Shown one piece after another: positions 25,367 to 33,339 of a stretch of DNA of 64,000 nucleotides. This DNA is from Bog-756 sp963699085 (GTDB lineage Bacteria; Actinomycetota; Acidimicrobiia; Acidimicrobiales; RAAP-2): the NCBI GenBank assembly GCA_963699085.1, contig CAVOTH010000004.1, positions 62,001 through 126,000 on the forward strand. The letters run 5' to 3'. The notes beneath the pieces were generated by a model. It worked only from the letters and a program-made list of their open reading frames with translations, ran no database searches and was not told where the DNA came from. A program made the position numbers and the translations under genes. Position 1 is the stretch's first letter. Every line of letters starts with the position of its first letter.

Positions 25367-27202
25367 TCAGATGGCCGGGGCGTCGCCCAGCAGCTCGGTC
25401 CGCAGCTCGCGCTTCAAGATCTTGCCCGCCGGGTTCCGGGGCAGCTGCTCGCCGCGGAACCAGTAGCGGGACGGCACGTTGTAGGCGGCCATCCGCTCGC
25501 GCACGTGCCGTGAGAGCTCGTCAGCGGCCACGTCCATCCCCGGTCGGAGCACGATGACCGCCCCGACCTCCTCGCCCAGGACCGGGTGGGGCACGCCGAT
25601 GACGGCGCAGTCGGCCACCGCCGGGTGCTCGTGCAGGACGGCCTCGATCTCGACGCAGTAGACGTTCTCGCCTCCGCGGATGATCATGTCCTTCGCCCGG
25701 TCGACAATGTGGACGAAGCCTTCGTCGTCGATGCGGGCCACGTCGCCGGTGTGGAGCCAGCCCCGGCTGAACGAGGCCGCGGTGTCCTCCGGCCTGTTCC
25801 AATAGCCCCGGACAACGTTGGGGCCCTTGATCCACAGCTCACCGGTACGGTCCGGATCGGGCGGCAGATCGGGGGGCTCCTCGCCCGTCCAGTTCTCCGG
25901 AACCACGGCGACGTCACACACCGGTGCCGGGGGACCGACGCTGTCCGGCTTGCGCACGTAGTCGTCGCCCGAGTTCATGGTGGTCATGGCCGAGGTCTCG
26001 GTCAGCCCGTACCCGTTGCCGGGGGCGCCGGTCGGAAAATGCTCCTTGATGCGCCGGACCAGGTCCGGCGGGCACGGCGCGCCTCCGTAGGAGATGGACT
26101 GGACGGACGACGTGTCCCGTTTGGCGAAGTCGGGCGAGTCGATCACCTGCATCACCATGGCCGGGACGCCACCGAAGACGGTGATCTTCTCGCGTTCGAT
26201 GAGTTCCAGGGCCCGTTCCGGATCGAAGTGGTGCATCATCACGATCTTTCCGCCGGCGGCCGTGTTGGTGACCAGCAGCGCATGGCAGCCGGTGGCGTGG
26301 AAGAGCGGTACCGACAGCAGGTTGGCGTTCTGTCCTCCGGGTGAGGCCGCGGCCTCGGCGGCGGTGCGACGCATGCTGCCCACCGTCGACACGAAGAACA
26401 GGTTCATCAGATTGGAGCAGCTGTTGCGGTGGGTGCCGACGGCGCCCTTCGGCCGACCGGTGGTGCCCGAGGTGTAGAAGATGGTGGCGTCGTCGTCCGG
26501 TTCGATGGTGACCTCGGGCAGGGTGGCGTCCTCGGACGGCGTGCCGACGACCTCGTCGAAGGGGACGACCGGCAGCGGGTCGGGACCGGACCGGTCCAGT
26601 TGGCAGCCGACCGCGGACCGGCGCCCACCGCCGTCGGGATCGTGCTCCTCGCAGGTGACGATCATGGCTTCGAGGCCGGGGATGTCGGCCAGATGGTGAG
26701 CGATCCGGCCTTGACGCTCCTCGTCGACGAAGGCGACCTTGGTATCCGAGTCGGCCAGTCCGTAGGCGAGCTCCTCTCCCGTCCACCACGCGTTGAGGGG
26801 GACGACCACGGCGCCCACGGCGATGGTGGCCCAGAACGCCATGACCCACTCGGGCAGGTTGCGCATGGCGATGGCGACCCGGTCACCGGGGCGCACCCCG
26901 AACCGGTCGATCAGTCGGCGGCCCAGCTCGGCGACGATCCGACTGTGCTCGGCGAAGGTCACCCGCTCGTCCTCGTAGACGAGGAATACGGCGTCCCCTC
27001 CGCCGTGGCCGCCGGAAGACTCGAGGACAGCTCGCAGAGTGGCCGGCGCCGAGGCCCAGGCGCGAAGCGGAACGCCCCGGACCACGATGTCCTCCATGGC
27101 GAAAGGTTGCCCCGGTGCCGTCAAGGCGGCCACCACCTCGGCCCGGGTGGGAGCGGCCGCCACGTCCCCTACCGCCCCTGACTGTTCGACCGACTCGGCC
27201 AT
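25367..27202 (-). CDS. AMP-forming acyl-CoA ligase (ANL superfamily)
   Basis: A 611-residue acyl- or aryl-CoA synthetase: the carboxylate is adenylated with ATP and then transferred to CoA. Motifs: P-loop YTSGTTGRPKGAVG (about residues 242-255), GYGLTETSA, the GELWIKGPNVVRGYWNRPE hinge region, WLHTGDVARIDDEGFVHIVDR and the C-terminal catalytic Lys in NPAGKILKRELR. The substrate cannot be read; the close paralogue at 53933-55621 suggests medium- or long-chain acyl groups. It lies 73 bases downstream of orn on the same strand. Confidence 0.9.
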   Translation of the reverse strand: MAESVEQSGAVGDVAAAPTRAEVVAALTAPGQPFAMEDIVVRGVPLRAWASAPATLRAVLESSGGHGGGDAVFLVYEDERVTFAEHSRIVAELGRRLIDRFGVRPGDRVAIAMRNLPEWVMAFWATIAVGAVVVPLNAWWTGEELAYGLADSDTKVAFVDEERQGRIAHHLADIPGLEAMIVTCEEHDPDGGGRRSAVGCQLDRSGPDPLPVVPFDEVVGTPSEDATLPEVTIEPDDDATIFYTSGTTGRPKGAVGTHRNSCSNLMNLFFVSTVGSMRRTAAEAAASPGGQNANLLSVPLFHATGCHALLVTNTAAGGKIVMMHHFDPERALELIEREKITVFGGVPAMVMQVIDSPDFAKRDTSSVQSISYGGAPCPPDLVRRIKEHFPTGAPGNGYGLTETSAMTTMNSGDDYVRKPDSVGPPAPVCDVAVVPENWTGEEPPDLPPDPDRTGELWIKGPNVVRGYWNRPEDTAASFSRGWLHTGDVARIDDEGFVHIVDRAKDMIIRGGENVYCVEIEAVLHEHPAVADCAVIGVPHPVLGEEVGAVIVLRPGMDVAADELSRHVRERMAAYNVPSRYWFRGEQLPRNPAGKILKRELRTELLGDAPAI

Positions 27203-27275
27203 GACTGTTCCCTCCGTGGTGATGATTCTGGTGAAGGTGCTGCGTGTCCGCCCCCGATTGCACCGACCGGTGCGG

Positions 27276-27821
27276 TCAGGGAGCTTCCGGGTCGCGGAAC
27301 ACGGTGGCCCGGTAGTAGGCCAACTCCGCCAGCGACTCCTTGATGTCGTCCATGGCCCGGTGCCCTCCCGCCTTCTTGGGTGCCGCGGCCAGTGCTTCGG
27401 GGTACCACCGGGCAGCGAGCTCCTTCACCGTCGACACGTCGACCGACCGGTAGTGGAGGTACTCCTCGATATCGGGCAGGTAAGCGGACAGGAACCGCCG
27501 GTCGGTCCCGATCGAGTTGCCGGCCAAGGGGACGGTACGGGGCTTCAGGACGTGCGCCCGGATGAACTCCCCGGTGATCTTCCCGGCATCTTCGAGGGTG
27601 ATGTCCGAGTTGCGGATCTCGTCCAGCAGGCCGCTCGCGGTGTGCATGTCCCGGACGAAATCGTCCATGTCGGCCAGCTGGGCGTCCGTGGCCCCGACCA
27701 CCAGGTCGGGGCCTTCCGCCACCACGGCGAGGTCGTCGTCGGTGATCAGCGTGGCGATCTCCACGATGACGTGGCGTCCCGCGTCGAGCCCGGTCATTTC
27801 CAGATCCATCCATACCAGCAC
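27276..27821 (-). CDS. orn: Oligoribonuclease
   Basis: A 181-residue DEDDh 3'-5' exoribonuclease that clears 2-5 nt RNAs and pGpG. The start is MLVWMDLEMTGLDAGRHVIVEIA, with Asp6 and Glu8 as first metal ligands. NSIGTDRRFLSAYLPDIE holds the second Asp, and HRAMDDIKESLAEL the catalytic His and last Asp. It uses a GTG start and has the usual length. Actinobacteria commonly carry Orn rather than NrnA alone. It is divergent from dut. Confidence 0.95.
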   Translation of the reverse strand: MLVWMDLEMTGLDAGRHVIVEIATLITDDDLAVVAEGPDLVVGATDAQLADMDDFVRDMHTASGLLDEIRNSDITLEDAGKITGEFIRAHVLKPRTVPLAGNSIGTDRRFLSAYLPDIEEYLHYRSVDVSTVKELAARWYPEALAAAPKKAGGHRAMDDIKESLAELAYYRATVFRDPEAP

Positions 27822-27901
27822 TCAAGTCACGCTACCGGTTGGGCGCACCGGCACCGGCACCTGCGCCCATGCTCCGAGAGCGGTAGCGTCCGAGGCCATG
27901 A

Positions 27902-27943
27902 GCGGAGCGATCAGGTGAGCGTGCGGAGCGACCAGGTGAGCGT
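27902..27943 (+). repeat. 21-bp tandem repeat upstream of dut
   Basis: Two adjacent 21-base units, GCGGAGCGATCAGGTGAGCG(T) and GCGGAGCGACCAGGTGAGCG(T), differ at one position. They lie in the orn-dut divergent gap, about 30 bases before the preferred dut start, and could be a duplicated regulatory site or a slippage product. Read in the dut frame they encode two RSDQVSV copies. Confidence 0.75.
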
Positions 27944-27974
27944 GGAGCTGGCCGGGGGCGCGGCGACCTCGGAC

Positions 27975-28427
27975 ATGGACCGGCCGGACACGCTCCGGAT
28001 TCGGATTGTGCGCCTCGACCCTGACCTACCGGTGCCCGGCTACGCCCATCACGGGGATGCCGGGGCCGACCTGGTCGCACGGATCGGGATGCTCCTCCAG
28101 CCCAACGGCGGTCGGGCCATGGTGCCCACGGGGATCGCCCTGGCCCTGCCCTTCGGCTATGCCGGCTTCGTCCAACCCCGTAGTGGGTTGGCTCTGCGCC
28201 ACGGCGTCACCTGCTTGAACACTCCGGGTCTGATCGACTCCGGCTACCGCGACGAGCTGTCCGTTCTTCTGGTCAACACCGACCCGGAGGTCCCCTATCA
28301 GGTGCAACGGGGCGACCGAATCGCCCAACTGGTGATCCAGCGGGTGGAGTCCGCCGAATTCGTGGAGGTCGAGCACCTGTCCGACTCCGAGCGGGGTCTC
28401 GGCGGTTTCGGCTCGACGGGTCGATAG
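27975..28427 (+). CDS. dut: Deoxyuridine 5'-triphosphate nucleotidohydrolase
   Basis: A 150-residue trimeric dUTPase that hydrolyses dUTP to dUMP, keeping uracil out of DNA. All five motifs are present: HHGDAGADL, PRSGLALRHG, GLIDSGYRDEL with the catalytic Asp, RGDRIAQLVIQ, and the C-terminal P-loop-like RGLGGFGSTG. I chose ATG 27975 (MDRPDTLRIRIVRLDPDLPV) for family length; an in-frame GTG at 27936 would add 13 residues. It is followed 2 bases later by the WS/DGAT gene. Confidence 0.93.
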   Translation: MDRPDTLRIRIVRLDPDLPVPGYAHHGDAGADLVARIGMLLQPNGGRAMVPTGIALALPFGYAGFVQPRSGLALRHGVTCLNTPGLIDSGYRDELSVLLVNTDPEVPYQVQRGDRIAQLVIQRVESAEFVEVEHLSDSERGLGGFGSTGR

Positions 28428-28429
28428 GA

Positions 28430-29962
28430 GTGCCCCGACTGACCGGGCTCGACGGCGCCTTCCTGGCGCTCGAGTCGCCCACAACCCATCTCCACATCAT
28501 GGGGGCGATGGTGTTCGATCCGGCCGGGGTGCCCGGTGGCCTCGGTTTTCGCCGGATCCGGGCGTTGGTGGACGAGCGGGTCCCTCTGGTGCCCCCCTTC
28601 CGCATGCGGATGGCCGAGGTTCCCTTCGGCCTCCAGCACCCCACCTTGGTCGACGACCCTGAATTCGACCTCGACTATCACGTGCGACGGGCCAGCCTCC
28701 CGGCCCCGGGGGGCGGGGTCGAGCTGGCCGAGCTGGTGGCCGACCTGGCCTCGCGCCCACTCGACCGGTCGCGACCGCTGTGGGAGTTCCACGTGGTCGA
28801 AGGGTTGACGGAGGGCCGGATCGGCGTCGTCTCCAAGATCCACCACGCCATCATCGACGGAGTGTCGGGCGCGGAGGTCCTGGCCGCATTCTTCGACCTC
28901 TCCCCGGACCCGACCCCCCGGCCGCTGTTCGGCGCCGAAAACGGACGGGGAAGACTGCGGCTCGGATCGGAGCTCCCGCCCACGGATGGGGGGACGGACG
29001 GGGGCGCGATCGCGGCCGGCCAGGAAACGTGGTCGCCGGATCCGGTTCCCGGTGACCTCGAGCGGATCCGCGGCAGTCTCGGAAGCCTGCCCGACCAGAT
29101 CGACGCCGTCACCCGGACGATCGTGCGCACCGTCCAGACGGTTCGCGCCCTGACCGCCCGCAACAAGGAGGTGACCGGCACACTGCCACCGGCCCCGTTC
29201 GAGGCCCCGCAGACGTCGATCAACGGGTCCATCTCGCGACACCGTCGGGTGGCCTTCGCCGATCTGCCTCTGGCCGAGATCCGCCGGGTCGCCGAGGTGC
29301 TGGGCGGGACGACCAACGACATCGTGCTGGCGGTCACGGCGGGAGCGCTGCGGACGTTCTTCGCGGCCCGGGACGAGGAGCCGGATGCCTCGTTGGTGGC
29401 GCTGGTGCCGGTGTCGGTCCGTACCGAGGCCGAGCAGGGCGCACTCGGCAACCGGGTGTCGGCCATGCTGGTCTCCCTCGCCACCGGCGTCGCCGATCCG
29501 GTCGCCCGGCTCGGTCGCATCCGGGAGGGCGTGGGGGTGGCCAAAGAGCAGAATCGCACGGTCGGACCCGAGCTCTACTCGGACTGGGCCGGGGCCGCCC
29601 TCCCTGCCGTCGCCACCCGGCTGTCCCGATTGGTGACCAACCTGCGTCTCTTCGACCACGTGAGGCCACTGTTCAACCTCATCGTGTCGAACGTGCCGGG
29701 CCCGGACGTACCGATCTACATGGCTGGAGCCCGGATGATCTCGCTCCATCCCATCGGCCCGATCATGGAAGGGGTGGGGGTCAACGTGACCGTCTTCTCC
29801 TACCTCGATTCCGTACATGTCGGTGTCCAGGCCTGTTGGGACCTGGTGCCGGACGTGGACGTCCTGGCCCGGTCGATGGAGGAGTCGCTGTCGGAGCTTG
29901 TCGTCGAGGCGGAGCGACGGGACCGTCCGGTGCCGTGGTGGCACGCCGAACTACCTGCCTGA
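28430..29962 (+). CDS. Wax ester synthase/diacylglycerol acyltransferase
   Basis: A 510-residue WS/DGAT that transfers acyl groups from acyl-CoA to alcohols or diacylglycerol, making wax esters or triacylglycerol storage lipid. The N-terminal domain begins LTGLDGAFLALESPTTHLHI. The active-site HHxxxDG is HHAIIDG at residues 138-144. The C-terminal half shows NDIVLAVTAGALR, ALVPVSVR, LGNRVSAMLVSL and the PLFNLIVSNVPGP motif of the family. It starts with GTG 2 bases after dut. With acyl-CoA ligases in the window it fits neutral-lipid storage. Confidence 0.93.
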   Translation: MPRLTGLDGAFLALESPTTHLHIMGAMVFDPAGVPGGLGFRRIRALVDERVPLVPPFRMRMAEVPFGLQHPTLVDDPEFDLDYHVRRASLPAPGGGVELAELVADLASRPLDRSRPLWEFHVVEGLTEGRIGVVSKIHHAIIDGVSGAEVLAAFFDLSPDPTPRPLFGAENGRGRLRLGSELPPTDGGTDGGAIAAGQETWSPDPVPGDLERIRGSLGSLPDQIDAVTRTIVRTVQTVRALTARNKEVTGTLPPAPFEAPQTSINGSISRHRRVAFADLPLAEIRRVAEVLGGTTNDIVLAVTAGALRTFFAARDEEPDASLVALVPVSVRTEAEQGALGNRVSAMLVSLATGVADPVARLGRIREGVGVAKEQNRTVGPELYSDWAGAALPAVATRLSRLVTNLRLFDHVRPLFNLIVSNVPGPDVPIYMAGARMISLHPIGPIMEGVGVNVTVFSYLDSVHVGVQACWDLVPDVDVLARSMEESLSELVVEAERRDRPVPWWHAELPA

Positions 29963-30073
29963 GGTACCGGCGGGCGGGAGCGCCAGGGACCGGTATGTCC
30001 TCGGTTCAGCCATGGTCCAGGCGTGGTTGCCTTTCGGATCCGGGCGGTCCTACTGCTAGGGTGTGAGCCTCAC

Positions 30074-30149
30074 GCGGACGTGGCTCAGCTGGTAGAGCAC
30101 AACCTTGCCAAGGTTGGGGTCGCGGGTTCGAATCCCGTCGTCCGCTCCA
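30074..30149 (+). tRNA. tRNA-Gly (anticodon GCC)
   Basis: A complete cloverleaf: the acceptor 5' strand GCGGACG (30074-30080) pairs with CGTCCGC (30139-30145), discriminator T, encoded CCA 30147-30149. The D arm is GCTCAGCTGGTAGAGC, the anticodon arm AACCTT-GCC-AAGGTT reads Gly codons GGC/GGT, and the T arm contains GGGTTCGAATCCC. A TAGGGT hexamer at 30057-30062 may be its -10. Its 3' end is duplicated at 31747-31794, marking an integration site. Confidence 0.97.
30111..30146 (+). other. Probable attL: 3' end of tRNA-Gly
   Basis: The segment AGGTTGGGGTCGCGGGTTCG onward through the tRNA 3' end recurs with one mismatch at 31758-31794. This is the normal attB position for tyrosine-recombinase elements that insert in tRNA genes and rebuild the 3' end. 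Confidence 0.6.
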
Positions 30150-30209
30150 AAAAAATTGGCTCAGGGGCAGTGCCCGAGAGAAATTGCTGGGTGTTCGGAA
30201 GTAATCCCC

Positions 30210-31445
30210 TTACCGGTCGGTCTCCGATGGGCGTGGAAGAGCACCTTCGTCCCCTTCGGGGTACTGGCCCGACTCCAGTCGAGCAAGAAGGTCAAGTAGC
30301 CCGGTCGCTTCCCATGCTCGATTGCGCTTGTTCTCCGACAGAGGCCGGAGAACTCCGGCGTTCACGAGCTGATTGATCCCACCGTTGACGGCTGGCTTGG
30401 TGCGGTTCACCTTTGCCACGCCGACCGCAACGGTGATGACCGGATGTCCCGGCAGTATCTCGATGACCTGCCACGCCGCTGCATCTTGTCGTACCGGTCC
30501 CTGTGAGGTCAGCTGACCTCGCCATTCGTCTCGGAGGTCACGAACTTGGGTGAGATAACGGCTTGCGAGATGAGCGGCGCGTGCCGCGGCTGAAGCGAAG
30601 ACTTCGAGCCATTTCTCGAAGTTCCCTTCTCGGTACGCGATGAGCCCGTCGATGTATTCCCCTTTGTTCTGTGCGAGCACCACGCTGATCGGGGGGACGA
30701 AGTTCGCTGCGACATTCCGGCGCTTCAAGAGGATCTGCATCAGAGCGCGACCCGTTCTTCCATTGCCATCCTCGTGCGGATGGATCGTCTCGAACTGTGC
30801 GTGTGCTAGTGCCGCCTGGGCAAGAGGGGGCAGCGTCTCGTCGTTGCAGAAGGCGCAGAGATCCTCGAGGAGGGGATTTACCTCTTCGGGTGGCGGCGGG
30901 ACGAAGTCCGCGCCGCATGGGTTGTAGTTGTTGCCGCCGATCCAGTTCTGCCGGCTTCGCGTCTGGCCGGCGATCTCGGGTCGCTCAGACGCCGCCATGA
31001 GGATGCGGTGAATCTCGATGATCTGTGGCAGATCGATCTGCTCCTGCTCGGTTGCGTTCCCGATTGCAGCTTGCATCGCGTCGATGTTGCCGAGGATTTC
31101 GAGCGCCGTTGCCGATGCCTTCTGTCCGGTGTCATGGCGGACCTCGGCCTGTGCCAGGATGCGCGCGTCGACCTGCACGCCCTCAACCTTTGACGATGCG
31201 ATCGACTCAGTGCGAAGCAGGAGACGCGACAGCGGGGCGAGCCCTGGGTTGGCTTGCTCGTTGAGTGCCTGGATGGCGGACTCGGCATCGGCGATCACTC
31301 CGGCGACCGAGCCGGAGATCGAGAGCTTCAGGTTCGTCAGCAGTTCAGGGATGAAGGCGTCGTAGGCGCAGGCGCGTCGGTACTCCGCCGGCGCATATGC
31401 CGTGGGATCGTGGAGCCAGGTCTGTCGTGTGAACGTTCCGAACAC
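30210..31445 (-). CDS. Fic-domain protein with C-terminal winged helix
   Basis: A 411-residue Fic protein, family enzymes that usually AMPylate target proteins. The N-terminal part carries the inhibitory motif (S/T)xxxE(G/N) in ASSKVEGVQ (about residue 86), which blocks the ATP site in class II Fic proteins. The Fic core holds HPHEDGNGRTGR (about 221-232) with catalytic His and the anion-binding loop, and IGGNNYNPCGADFVPPPPEEV is the usual beta-hairpin flap. The last 90 residues look like a winged-helix DNA-binding domain (VNGGINQLVNAGVLRPLSENKRNRAWE). It starts with GTG at 31445 beside a 12-bp inverted repeat. GC content is lower than in the flanking genes, and it lies between the tRNA and its duplicated 3' end, so it was probably acquired. 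Confidence 0.92.
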   Translation of the reverse strand: MFGTFTRQTWLHDPTAYAPAEYRRACAYDAFIPELLTNLKLSISGSVAGVIADAESAIQALNEQANPGLAPLSRLLLRTESIASSKVEGVQVDARILAQAEVRHDTGQKASATALEILGNIDAMQAAIGNATEQEQIDLPQIIEIHRILMAASERPEIAGQTRSRQNWIGGNNYNPCGADFVPPPPEEVNPLLEDLCAFCNDETLPPLAQAALAHAQFETIHPHEDGNGRTGRALMQILLKRRNVAANFVPPISVVLAQNKGEYIDGLIAYREGNFEKWLEVFASAAARAAHLASRYLTQVRDLRDEWRGQLTSQGPVRQDAAAWQVIEILPGHPVITVAVGVAKVNRTKPAVNGGINQLVNAGVLRPLSENKRNRAWEATGLLDLLARLESGQYPEGDEGALPRPSETDR

Positions 31446-31450
31446 GGTCG

Positions 31451-31483
31451 ATCCTTTACTAATCAGGCTCCTTAGTAAAGGAT
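31451..31483 (-). promoter_or_regulatory. Palindromic operator candidate for the fic gene
   Basis: ATCCTTTACTAA (31451-31462) and TTAGTAAAGGAT (31472-31483) are perfect 12-bp inverted repeats around a 9-base spacer, ending 6 bases before the fic start. A third half-site-like CCTTTAC is at 31494-31500. Size and position suit a dimeric regulator, possibly Fic itself through its winged helix. Alternatively the message could form this hairpin at the ribosome-binding site. Confidence 0.65.
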
Positions 31484-31746
31484 AGTACCTCTTCCTTTAC
31501 CTCCGGTACCGCCAAGGAAAGGATCGGCTGCGTCGCAGCCTTCTCGCCACAGAAGTCGCCTCGAAGCTCTCTTGTCGGTCCTGAGCTGGCAAAACACAAT
31601 CCAAGCTAAGGCCTGATCTTCGCCGTGGGGAGCCGGACTCCGAGTAGACCGCTCTACAACAGGAGATGGATCTGATGGATTTCCTGGAAACTGGGTGGAC
31701 GCAGTCGCAGGCCAGCGGACTGGGAATTACGACAAAGACCCAGGTC

Positions 31747-31794
31747 AGCACCTTGCCAGGTTGGGGTCGCGGGTTCGAATCTCGTCGTCCGCTC
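31747..31794 (+). other. Duplicated 3' fragment of tRNA-Gly, probable attR
   Basis: The fragment AGCACCTTGCCAGGTTGGGG continuing to GTCCGCTC matches the anticodon arm, variable loop, T arm and acceptor strand of the tRNA at 30074-30149. It has small deletions in the anticodon stem and a C to T change in the T arm, so it is not a working tRNA. Together with the tRNA it brackets about 1.65 kb containing only the fic gene. Confidence 0.8.
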
Positions 31795-31895
31795 GAACGT
31801 GATGTCGCGAGACATCGGAGAGGCGGAATCAAGGGGTCACCGCACGGAGAAGGCGAGTCACCGACACTTGTCGGGACGAGCTGAGGAGGTTTTCC

Positions 31896-32075
31896 GTGGG
31901 CGGTCCCTCGTTAACGCTGGAACAGCGGCAGATGGTGCACCGTCTGCGAGGCAAGGGCTTTAACTGGGACAAGATTGCTAGGGCTGTTGGATGCTCGCTT
32001 TCGGGTGCATGGACCTGTGATCGGACACCCCGTCAGGCGCAGCCGACAACCTGGGTGCCCCGCCCTGGGCGCCCC
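31896..32075 (+). pseudogene. Remnant of an IS30-type transposase N-terminus
   Basis: GTG 31896 begins GGPSLTLEQRQMVHRLRGKG and continues with a helix-turn-helix-like IARAVGCSLSGAW and WVPRPGR, a pattern of IS30-family transposase N-termini. After about 60 residues the similarity stops and no DDE catalytic domain follows. I see no terminal inverted repeats. It is best explained as a decayed insertion-sequence fragment next to the tRNA duplicate; the family call rests on a short match. Confidence 0.45.
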
Positions 32076-32175
32076 TCTGAGGTCCGACCGCCATCGAGCT
32101 CTGGCCTGAGAGGATTCCCTACGGGCCTCTGGCTGATACCATGTGTAGCAGATTGTTACGCGAGGGAGAAGTCCC

Positions 32176-32529
32176 ATGTCATCAACATCCTCGGTTACCA
32201 GGGTCGACAGCGATGTGGTCGAATCCGCACGGCACTTTGGCACGGCGATGAACCGCAGTGTCTCTCAGCAGGTGACGCATTGGGCCAGAATCGGACGCGA
32301 GCTCGAGTCGGGTTCAAGTGTGTCCCAGCGTGAGATCGTTCAGGTGCTGGCAGGACACCGCTCCTATGACGAGCTCGACTCGGTGCAGCAGGCAGTAGTC
32401 CGAGCCGACTGGAGCGAGGGTGTCGAAGATCGCATCGGTCAACTCGACCTCGCTGAGGAGTTCAGGGGCCAGGGGCGTGCTTACTCGGAAATCGATCAGC
32501 ACGGACAGGTCGTTCGACGGCAACCCTGA
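32176..32529 (+). CDS. ParD-like antitoxin
   Basis: A 117-residue protein resembling ParD_like antitoxins (PF11903 type). The DNA-binding-like N-terminal region reads VDSDVVESARHFGTAMNRSVSQQ, then the family signature VTHWARIGRELE. The acidic C-terminal half (SVQQAVVRADWSEGVEDRIG) would bind the toxin. GAGGGAGAAG precedes the ATG. It is 48 bases upstream of the zeta-like toxin gene in the same direction, the expected antitoxin-first order. Confidence 0.8.
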   Translation: MSSTSSVTRVDSDVVESARHFGTAMNRSVSQQVTHWARIGRELESGSSVSQREIVQVLAGHRSYDELDSVQQAVVRADWSEGVEDRIGQLDLAEEFRGQGRAYSEIDQHGQVVRRQP

Positions 32530-32577
32530 GTCCAAGCCGAGCATCCAACCGTCAACTCAAGGGTCGGGGATGCCGGC

Positions 32578-33153
32578 GTGCCTGATCCGGTTATACAGCT
32601 CGTCGTCGGTCCGAACGGGGCAGGCAAGAGTACGCTTTACGCCCGGGTCTTGGAGCCGATCACGCACTTGCCGTTCATCAATGCCGACGCAATTGCGGAG
32701 CAGGAGTGGCCCGGCGAAGGTAGCGCCCACTCCTACGAAGCGGCCAGGATGGCCGCAGTCGAGCGAAGTCAGTTCATTGTTGAACGAAGGTCCTTTGCGT
32801 CGGAAACCGTCTTTTCGCATCCGTCCAAGCTCGAGCTGATCGAAGAGGCCAAAGCGGCTGGCTACATAGTCGGACTGCACGTTTGCATGGTGCCAGAGGA
32901 CCTCACCGTATTGCGGGTCGAAGACCGAGTGGCCGACGGAGGGCACGCAGTACCCGAAGCCAAGATACGCGAGCGATACATTCGACTGTGGCCCTTGGTG
33001 GTCGAAGCGATCGGCCTCGTCGATGAGGCGGTTGTCTATGACAACTCGACGGCAGTTGCACCCTTCCACATGGTTGCCAAGTTCCGAGCGGGCCGACTGG
33101 TCACCGCCAGCTCGTGGCCCAGTGGGCTCCGAAAGAGCTACAGGTCATGGTGA
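32578..33153 (+). CDS. Zeta-toxin-family P-loop kinase
   Basis: A 191-residue zeta/AAA kinase. The Walker A loop GPNGAGKST is at residues 11-19; FINADAIAEQEWPG supplies the substrate-side Asp; FVVE-like FIVERRSFASETVFSHPSKLE contains the conserved (F/S)ETVFS element of zeta toxins. RIRERYIRLWPLV-like sequence (here KIRERYIRLWPLV) follows. Zeta toxins phosphorylate UDP-N-acetylglucosamine or related sugars, blocking wall synthesis. GTG start. With the upstream ParD-like gene it makes a type II toxin-antitoxin module. It is somewhat shorter than plasmid zeta (287 residues) but matches chromosomal versions. Confidence 0.85.
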   Translation: MPDPVIQLVVGPNGAGKSTLYARVLEPITHLPFINADAIAEQEWPGEGSAHSYEAARMAAVERSQFIVERRSFASETVFSHPSKLELIEEAKAAGYIVGLHVCMVPEDLTVLRVEDRVADGGHAVPEAKIRERYIRLWPLVVEAIGLVDEAVVYDNSTAVAPFHMVAKFRAGRLVTASSWPSGLRKSYRSW

Positions 33154-33273
33154 CCTGACAATCGCTATTTCGGCTGGACCCTGCGACTGGTGTTCGAGCA
33201 TCCGATTCAGCCATCTCATGGACCGTTCGTCGGCTTCACGTCGTCGCCGGCTGATACCGGAGATCTCCTTTGG

Positions 33274-33302
33274 TTGACATCTGCTTCGCGTGGGGCCATA
33301 AT
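33274..33302 (+). promoter_or_regulatory. Sigma-70-type promoter of the arsR-SRPBCC operon
   Basis: TTGACA (33274-33279), a 17-base spacer and CATAAT (33297-33302) form a near-perfect housekeeping promoter. The predicted transcript start, near 33309, falls inside the palindrome at 33304-33319, so repressor binding would block initiation. Confidence 0.85.
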
Positions 33303-33303
33303 C

Positions 33304-33319
33304 AATCAAGCAGTTGATT
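33304..33319 (+). promoter_or_regulatory. ArsR-type operator palindrome
   Basis: AATCAA-GCAG-TTGATT is a perfect inverted repeat overlapping the -10 and start site; a second imperfect half-site CAGTTGAAT follows at 33327-33335. ATCAA-N-TTGAT sites are typical of ArsR/SmtB repressors, and the downstream gene encodes one, so autorepression is likely. Confidence 0.75.
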
Positions 33320-33339
33320 AACCTAGCAGTTGAATACAC

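Larger units (their letters stand above)
31446..31895. other. Gene-free stretch of the accessory islet
   Basis: 450 bases of lower-GC DNA holding the fic operator, the tRNA 3'-end duplicate (31747-31794) and no credible gene. Short frames through it read across the tRNA copy and are not coding. Confidence 0.6.

Noticed and set aside
28298..29944. 548-codon minus-strand open frame
   Set aside because: It mirrors the WS/DGAT gene, whose motifs are unambiguous on the plus strand.
31666..31884. 72-codon plus-strand frame
   Set aside because: It reads through the duplicated tRNA fragment (encoding GWGRGFESRRP) and has no protein-like features.
33154..33273. Small genes between the zeta-type toxin and the ArsR promoter
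   Set aside because: Frames on both strands are short, lack ribosome-binding sites and show no conserved pattern; the stretch is best read as non-coding.
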